Part shown: in pieces, positions 14,865-19,338 of the stretch | How positions within the stretch are numbered: position 1 is the stretch's first letter | How the letters are laid out: every line of letters begins with the position of its first letter | Origin: DATAXI01 sp036266845 | Lineage (GTDB): Bacteria; Verrucomicrobiota; Verrucomicrobiia; Chthoniobacterales; Chthoniobacteraceae | DNA length: 19,338 nt | NCBI GenBank assembly: GCA_036266845.1 | Contig: DATAXI010000016.1 | Location: 1-19,338, forward strand | Direction: 5' to 3' | The notes under the pieces: model-generated | Told to the model about the DNA's origin: nothing | Seen by the model: only the letters and a program-made list of their open reading frames with translations | Databases searched by the model: none | Made by a program: the position numbers and the translations under genes

Positions 14865-15647
14865 GTGAAACGTCTCCTCCTTTTCCTGGCGCCGCTGCTC
14901 CTCACGGGGTGGGCAGGCTATGCCTTGATCATCCAGGACAATGATCCCGCGGTGAACGACCGCTTTGCCTCCGGCTATCCGGATGCTCCCGTGCCGAACA
15001 CCAACGCCAGGTTCCTCGCCAAGGGGATGGACCTCTCTGGCGTCGGCTGGTGGAAGCGGGAGCCGCGCTACTCGGTGGCGCTCATCAGCTCCCGCAATTT
15101 CGCATGCGCCAAGCACCTCTCGCCGGAGGCGGGCGATGCAATCGTCTTCCTGGGCGGCGACGGGCATCTGCATGAGTACCACGTGGCCAGGGTGCAGCCG
15201 GTGGAACTGGGGAAGCGGGGCGACGATACGATCTATGCGGATACCGCAATCGGCACCCTGCAGGAGACGGTGCCGGCGGACGACCAGGTGACCCATTACC
15301 CGGTGGCTTTCTCAAAGAAGGGGATCGAGCCCTTTATCGGCAAACAAATCCTCATGTACGGGCACATGGCGAAATTGGGGATCAATGAGATCGAGGAGGG
15401 CATCCTGGTGCCGGGAATCAGCAGCGAGTACAACTTCGACACCACCGGGCTGAGCCCCGGATGGGGCAAAAGCGAGCCGGGCGACTCCGGCAGCCCTTCG
15501 TTCATCGTTATCGATGGGAAATTGGCGCTGGTGGGGACCCATTGGAAGGATGACACGGACTCGATGGTTTCCGGATTGATCCCGCAGATCGATACGATGC
15601 TGGCGGCGGACGGCGAGCGGGTGAATGTGCTGCCGCTGGGGGATTGA
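14865..15647 (+). CDS. secreted trypsin-like serine protease
   Basis: A 260-residue protein from the GTG at 14865. Residues 1-20 ('MKRLLLFLAPLLLTGWAGYA') form a signal peptide or N-terminal anchor. A chymotrypsin-fold serine triad can be read: H84 in 'NFACAKHLSPEAGD', D126 in 'YADTAIGTL', and S208 in 'GDSGSPSFIVIDGKLALVG', the classical GDSG motif followed by the usual beta-strand pair. The weakly conserved His context ('AKH' instead of 'AAH') resembles a divergent branch of trypsin-like proteins that I have seen in Verrucomicrobia and Planctomycetes. It should act in the periplasm or outside the cell; its substrate is unknown. The stop overlaps the start of the glycosyltransferase gene by 4 nt (TTGA), so the two are probably made together. 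It is divergent from the pump operon and may share its regulatory region. Confidence 0.8.
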   Translation: MKRLLLFLAPLLLTGWAGYALIIQDNDPAVNDRFASGYPDAPVPNTNARFLAKGMDLSGVGWWKREPRYSVALISSRNFACAKHLSPEAGDAIVFLGGDGHLHEYHVARVQPVELGKRGDDTIYADTAIGTLQETVPADDQVTHYPVAFSKKGIEPFIGKQILMYGHMAKLGINEIEEGILVPGISSEYNFDTTGLSPGWGKSEPGDSGSPSFIVIDGKLALVGTHWKDDTDSMVSGLIPQIDTMLAADGERVNVLPLGD

Positions 15648-17122
15648 CATTGAAAGGAGGGCTTCACCGCGGCATCGCCTGCGCAATCCTGCTGGCTGTC
15701 TGGGCGGCGATTTATCTGCCGGGGCTGGGCGCGGTGGAAATCAAGGGTGAGGAAATCCGGCGGATCATGCCGGGCATCACGATGCTGCAAACCGGCAACT
15801 GGATCGTGCCGCATTACAATGGCGTGGCGTACCTCCGGAAGCCGCCGCTGGTGAATTGGGCAATCGCGCTGTCCGTGAAGGAGCTGGGCGCGCGTACGGA
15901 ATGGACGGTGCGCCTCCCGTCGGTGCTGGCGATGCTGGCGATGGGATTGACGATGGTGCTGGCGTGCGGCCCATGGCTGGGCACGGAAGCGGCGCTGGGA
16001 GCGGCATTGATCGCCCTGACATGCGCGGGCATCGTCGAAAAAGGCCGGCTTGCGGAGATCGAGGCGATTTACATCGCCCTCTTCGGGATGGCATTCTCCT
16101 GCTGGCTGGGCTGGACGGCGATGGGACGCTCCCGCTGGCTGACGTGGACGGCCACGGGCCTCCTGCTCGGCCTGGGCCTGCTGGCAAAGGGGCCTCCGGA
16201 CCTGGCGTTTTTCTACGCGATTGCCGGGTTCATCGCATGGCAAAGCCGGCGGCGCAAGGAGGTCCTGAACAGCGGCCTCGCGAGCTGGGCGCATCTCTGG
16301 GGCATCCTCCTCATGCTGGCGGTATTCGCCTGCTGGTGCGTGCCTTATTATATGAGGCACACGACGGCCGGCGCGGGCGGCGTCTGGGCGCGGCAAATGG
16401 AGCAGCGGGTGGGAGGCGGCAGCGGGGCGACGGTGTTTGCCAATTTCGCGCGGAGCCTTGTTAATTTCCTGCCCTGGATCCTGGGACTGCCTCTCTTCTG
16501 GCGGCGCTCGACGCTGGCGCGGCTGGATGCGCGGGACCGGTTGCTGGTGGAGGCGTCCCGATGGCCTATCGTAATCTGTGCCTTCGCGCTGATGTTCATC
16601 CCGGGAATGCTGCCGCGCTACACGCTGCCGCTGGTAATACCCTACGCGCTCCTGCTTGCGCTGCTGCTAAAGACGATGCTGCCCCCGCTCCGCCTCCCGC
16701 TGGCGGCGGGGTGTATCGTGGGGGCGGGCATGCTTGTTTTCGGCCTCTGCTTTGGGCGGCGCGTGGCGGCGCACGGGACTGCCCGGGAATTCGCGGCGCA
16801 GATCAACGCCGTCAAGCCGGCGGAAACACCGCTCTATATTTATAATCCCGGGGTGCAGCCAGAGGTCTTCTACATCCATGGACCGGTTCTTTACCCGGAT
16901 GGTGTCAAGGTGCTGCCGCAGGATGTCCCTTACCTTCTCGCCCCGGCATCGAATGAGAAATCACTGGAGGAGCACTTCGCCGTCTCCCGGGTGCTGGCGC
17001 AGCCGCGCGACCAGGGAGGCAAGCGTTTTGTGCTCCTGTCGCTTGAGGGTCACAAGCACCGCGGAGGCAGGGATCACGGCCCCAAAACGGCCGCGCCCGG
17101 GATCGAATCGCCCAGGAAATAG
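15644..17122 (+). CDS. GT83/ArnT-like membrane glycosyltransferase (PMT family)
   Basis: A 492-residue multi-spanning protein, starting at TTG 15644 (4-nt overlap with the protease gene). TTG 15650, two codons later, is better spaced from the GGGGGA at 15638-15643 and is equally possible. The N-terminal half matches the PMT_2/ArnT pattern: TM1 about 11-29, the first periplasmic loop with acidic E36-E37 (where ArnT-type enzymes carry their catalytic acidic residues), and 'GNWIVPHYNGVAYLRKPPLVNW' split around residues 51-72, then 'VRLPSVLAML'. Roughly ten further hydrophobic segments follow, with 'GLGLLAKGPPDLAFF' near the middle, as in ArnT. The soluble C-terminal part starts near residue 380. 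The family moves a sugar from a polyprenyl-phosphate donor to lipid A, protein or another lipid on the periplasmic face; the acceptor here is unknown. Its 3' end overlaps the convergent gene by 49 nt. Confidence 0.85.
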   Translation: MTLKGGLHRGIACAILLAVWAAIYLPGLGAVEIKGEEIRRIMPGITMLQTGNWIVPHYNGVAYLRKPPLVNWAIALSVKELGARTEWTVRLPSVLAMLAMGLTMVLACGPWLGTEAALGAALIALTCAGIVEKGRLAEIEAIYIALFGMAFSCWLGWTAMGRSRWLTWTATGLLLGLGLLAKGPPDLAFFYAIAGFIAWQSRRRKEVLNSGLASWAHLWGILLMLAVFACWCVPYYMRHTTAGAGGVWARQMEQRVGGGSGATVFANFARSLVNFLPWILGLPLFWRRSTLARLDARDRLLVEASRWPIVICAFALMFIPGMLPRYTLPLVIPYALLLALLLKTMLPPLRLPLAAGCIVGAGMLVFGLCFGRRVAAHGTAREFAAQINAVKPAETPLYIYNPGVQPEVFYIHGPVLYPDGVKVLPQDVPYLLAPASNEKSLEEHFAVSRVLAQPRDQGGKRFVLLSLEGHKHRGGRDHGPKTAAPGIESPRK

Positions 17123-19164
17123 CCGGCTGCCGCCCCGGAGCTCTGGAGCAGGACACCATGAATGGCGCGTCCCTGACCGGTGAGCGGATCGATAAATTTC
17201 CCTGAAAAGAGCCCGCTGGCCGGCTGGATGCTGAGGGACATCCCATAGCCGCCGGCCCCCAGGATGGAAACCACATTGGCAGGGCTGATGGAAAAGGCTT
17301 CGCGAATGGGCGAGTTCAGATTGCCGCCGGTCAGGGTGATTTGCCCGATATTGCCGGAAGCTCCAAATTGAAGCGCCGGCTCAAGCGGCACATACGGGCC
17401 GCCGCTGCCGGTGAGAGCGATGGAAAACGGGCCTTGATTGATCCATGCGGTGGACTGCGCCGGCTTGGTCCATTGCAGCGTACCGGTCACGGCGGTTGCG
17501 ACCGTGGCTCCATGAAGCGCCAGCTCGCCGGAGAGGCTGCCTCGATTGGATGACGCGTAGAGCGGACTGTAAACGCTCGCCTGGCCCAGGGCATCGACGG
17601 CGGTGGAGCAACTGAAAGCCACGCCGTCCGGCAGCGCCCCGGTCACCGTGGCCGCGCCGGTGGCGCCCACGTTGATTACCGCATAGCCGGAGCCCGCCCA
17701 GGCGGAGCCCATCGGGGGCGACAGCGCCACGGTATAGCTGCCGGTCGCAAGGCCGGCGGCGGATTGCTGGAGCATTGCGGAGAGGCGCACTGCGTTCTGG
17801 GCGACGGCGGCGTCCAGCGCGTAGCCAGGACCGTTCGGAACCAGATCAATCGTTACCGATATCCCGTTCGGAGAGTTGCTTGCTATATTTTTTACGAGCT
17901 GTCCGGATGAATTAAGCACTCCCGTAAACGCGTGCGCCACCCCCCCAATGATCACGGAGCCCGTGCAAATGCCCGTCGCGGAAAGCGTCACGCGCAGATA
18001 GCCGGCCTGTTGTGAATTGCCATCTACCAGCACCGCCGAATAGCTCCCCGCCAATCCCGCGTAATTGACCAAATTGACGAGGCCGGTGGAACTTCCGCCG
18101 TAATCATCCGCAACGGTATAATAGAGCTTGTCGGTAAGCATGGCGCCCGTGAACTGGAAGGTTATGGTCTTCCGGCCTGCGGCGATCACCGCCCGGCCTC
18201 CGTAACCAGGAACCACGGCGGTCACCTTGAGCACGTTGCCATCGGGATCCACGCAATGGGAGAGTACCGGGATGGTGAGTGGCGTGAGTCCTGCGAAAGC
18301 GGTAAAAGTTCCCGATACCGGGGGATCATCCAGCGTGATGAAACTGCCGAGCGCCCCATAGGAGGGGCCGGTAATATCCGCCGCCACCGCTCGCATATGG
18401 TAAAGCTGGTGCGGCAGAAGCCCGGTGAGCGGGATGGAGATAATTTGCGCCGTTCCGCTGGATGCGAGGCTCACCATCGTGCTGGTACCGGAGAGCGTTG
18501 TCCCTGTGCCATAGAGAAAATATGCCTGGAATGCATTGGGACAGATGACGCTGGAGTGGAGAATCGCGCCGCCATCGGTGACTCCCTCCGCCGCCAGTGT
18601 GGAAACACCGACATCGGCAGACAGCGCCGTGATGGTCAGGCTGCCGGAATCGAAAACCAGTTGGTCGGTCGTATCCGGCTGGCCGCCTTCATTGATCGCC
18701 ACGCCGGTGAGCGAGAAGCTGGCAAGGCCGCTTGCATCGATGGATATCCCGAAATTCGCATTGAAGACGCCATCCGTGCCGGAACTGACCTGCTGGTTCA
18801 ACACCGTCGCCGGCAGAGTGCCGCCGGAATTTGCCACACTCCCCTGGAGCGCGGAAGAGAGCCCCTTGTCGATGGCCTCGAACGCCGTGGCCGCCGGCTC
18901 GCTCGTAGGTACGAGCAGCGAAAAAATCGGCCCCACCCCATGCACGTTGCCAGTGATGGAGTAGATGTACGCCGGCGCCGCCACGATCTGGAAGGAATCA
19001 TTCGTGCGGAATTGGTTCAACTCTCCCTGCACGATCAGGTTTGCCAGCCCGATGGAAACCGAATTGCTCGACTGCGCCCGCGCCACCCCTCCCGTTGCTC
19101 CAAGGAGCACCAGAGCCGCGGCCAACGGCAACCATTGCAAAAAATTTCGGGCCAGGCGCTCCAT
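17074..19164 (-). CDS. large secreted multi-domain protein, Verrucomicrobia type
   Basis: About 696 residues from the ATG at 19164, chosen because it is followed by a signal peptide (basic start, hydrophobic core, 'GGVARAQ' cleavage near 31) and preceded by AGGA 3 nt upstream; the frame could extend to 19293, but the extra 43 residues look non-coding. Order: N-terminal region of unknown fold to about 195; Fn3-like domain about 200-278 ('AYFLYGTG', 'LTGLLPHQLYHMRAVA'); cadherin/Ig-like domain about 280-370 ('SHCVDPDGNVLKVTAVVPG', 'DKLYYTVADDYGG'); two tandem beta modules opening 'GLAGSYSAVLVDG' and 'LATGSYTVALSPP' (about 368-580); final module with 'FSGKFIDPLTGQGRAIHGVL' and 'GAAAGYFLG'. No catalytic motif is seen. 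Such repeats are common in large secreted Verrucomicrobia proteins and may be structural or adhesive; function unknown. Confidence 0.85.
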   Translation of the reverse strand: MERLARNFLQWLPLAAALVLLGATGGVARAQSSNSVSIGLANLIVQGELNQFRTNDSFQIVAAPAYIYSITGNVHGVGPIFSLLVPTSEPAATAFEAIDKGLSSALQGSVANSGGTLPATVLNQQVSSGTDGVFNANFGISIDASGLASFSLTGVAINEGGQPDTTDQLVFDSGSLTITALSADVGVSTLAAEGVTDGGAILHSSVICPNAFQAYFLYGTGTTLSGTSTMVSLASSGTAQIISIPLTGLLPHQLYHMRAVAADITGPSYGALGSFITLDDPPVSGTFTAFAGLTPLTIPVLSHCVDPDGNVLKVTAVVPGYGGRAVIAAGRKTITFQFTGAMLTDKLYYTVADDYGGSSTGLVNLVNYAGLAGSYSAVLVDGNSQQAGYLRVTLSATGICTGSVIIGGVAHAFTGVLNSSGQLVKNIASNSPNGISVTIDLVPNGPGYALDAAVAQNAVRLSAMLQQSAAGLATGSYTVALSPPMGSAWAGSGYAVINVGATGAATVTGALPDGVAFSCSTAVDALGQASVYSPLYASSNRGSLSGELALHGATVATAVTGTLQWTKPAQSTAWINQGPFSIALTGSGGPYVPLEPALQFGASGNIGQITLTGGNLNSPIREAFSISPANVVSILGAGGYGMSLSIQPASGLFSGKFIDPLTGQGRAIHGVLLQSSGAAAGYFLGDSIPGAAVLGP

Positions 19165-19338
19165 GGGTCCTAAAATCCCAGCCTCCCGCCCCGCCGTCAA
19201 TTCGAGAGGCCGCCGGGCTGCGATGTGAATGATTGGACCCCGAGCCGATGGAGCCGGTCTCAGAACGGCGGCGAATCCGCATCCGGCAGTCATGCCATGT
19301 TATCGTGGACCCACTCGATGGCTCGATGCTGAAGTTCG
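19165..19338. other. right-edge sequence, possible tail of another minus-strand frame
   Basis: No complete gene is seen upstream of the secreted protein. On the minus strand a frame enters from the window edge and stops at 19292-19290; its 15 readable residues include 'RAIEWVHDNMA', which resembles the conserved 'ALEWVRDNIA' of type-B carboxylesterases but ends there. It could be the end of a real gene, a broken esterase or chance. No convincing promoter for the gene at 19164 was found. Confidence 0.2.

Noticed and set aside
15296..16396. Minus-strand open frame of 366 codons across the protease and glycosyltransferase genes
   Set aside because: Arg/Pro/Gln-rich product without motifs, opposite two genes with recognisable families.
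19165..19293. 43-residue N-terminal extension of the large secreted protein
   Set aside because: It would bury the signal peptide, and its residues look like untranslated GC-rich sequence, despite the ATGA overlap at its start.

Overview
The window is GC-rich, densely coded DNA. It most likely comes from a member of the Verrucomicrobiota. The main clue is the C-terminal module of the secreted protein at 2506-3624: a 'GIPNLIAFALNMDP' stretch, then a 'YSVQASSDLVHWS' stretch, then a closing strand that resembles 'FMRLNVT'. I know this arrangement from very many secreted Verrucomicrobia proteins. The C-terminal 'GAAAGYFLG' module of the protein at 17074-19164 points the same way. This placement is inference from protein style; the window has no rRNA or other marker gene.

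Layout. (1) 2-1339, plus strand: the 3' part of a gene that begins before the window. It encodes a TIGR03790-like protein fused to a CBM6 carbohydrate-binding module and a beta-trefoil domain. (2) 1422-5165, minus strand: three exported proteins in translation order: a PQQ-type beta-propeller, a Calx-beta protein, and a protein with one haem c site close to its C-terminus. They are coupled by a 1-nt overlap and a 1-nt gap. (3) 5246-14494, minus strand: a complete MdtABC/OMF-type RND efflux operon in the order periplasmic adaptor, MdtB-like permease, MdtC-like permease, outer-membrane lipoprotein channel. Spacings are 18 nt, -4 nt and -8 nt. Group 2 follows group 3 after 80 nt and could be read through from it, though a weak promoter candidate lies in that gap. 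(4) 14504-14864: a divergent regulatory region containing an A+T-rich island with short inverted repeats over a perfect TATAAT. (5) 14865-17122, plus strand: a secreted trypsin-like serine protease overlapping by 4 nt a GT83/ArnT-like membrane glycosyltransferase. (6) 17074-19164, minus strand: a large secreted multi-domain protein whose 3' end overlaps the glycosyltransferase gene convergently.

The pump genes together give a tripartite tetra-component exporter spanning both membranes: a heteromeric proton-driven permease pair, an adaptor and a TolC-like duct. Three of the four pump proteins carry unusual Ser/Gly/Ala-rich low-complexity additions: an insert in the MdtB-like permease, a Gly/His tail on the adaptor and a Ser-rich loop in the channel. 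All remaining proteins are predicted to be exported or membrane-bound, so the whole window deals with the cell envelope and surface.

The strongest candidates for something new are the coupled propeller/Calx-beta/haem protein trio beside the pump, the protease-glycosyltransferase pair, and the low-complexity additions in the pump. No mobile element, CRISPR array, tRNA or rRNA was seen.
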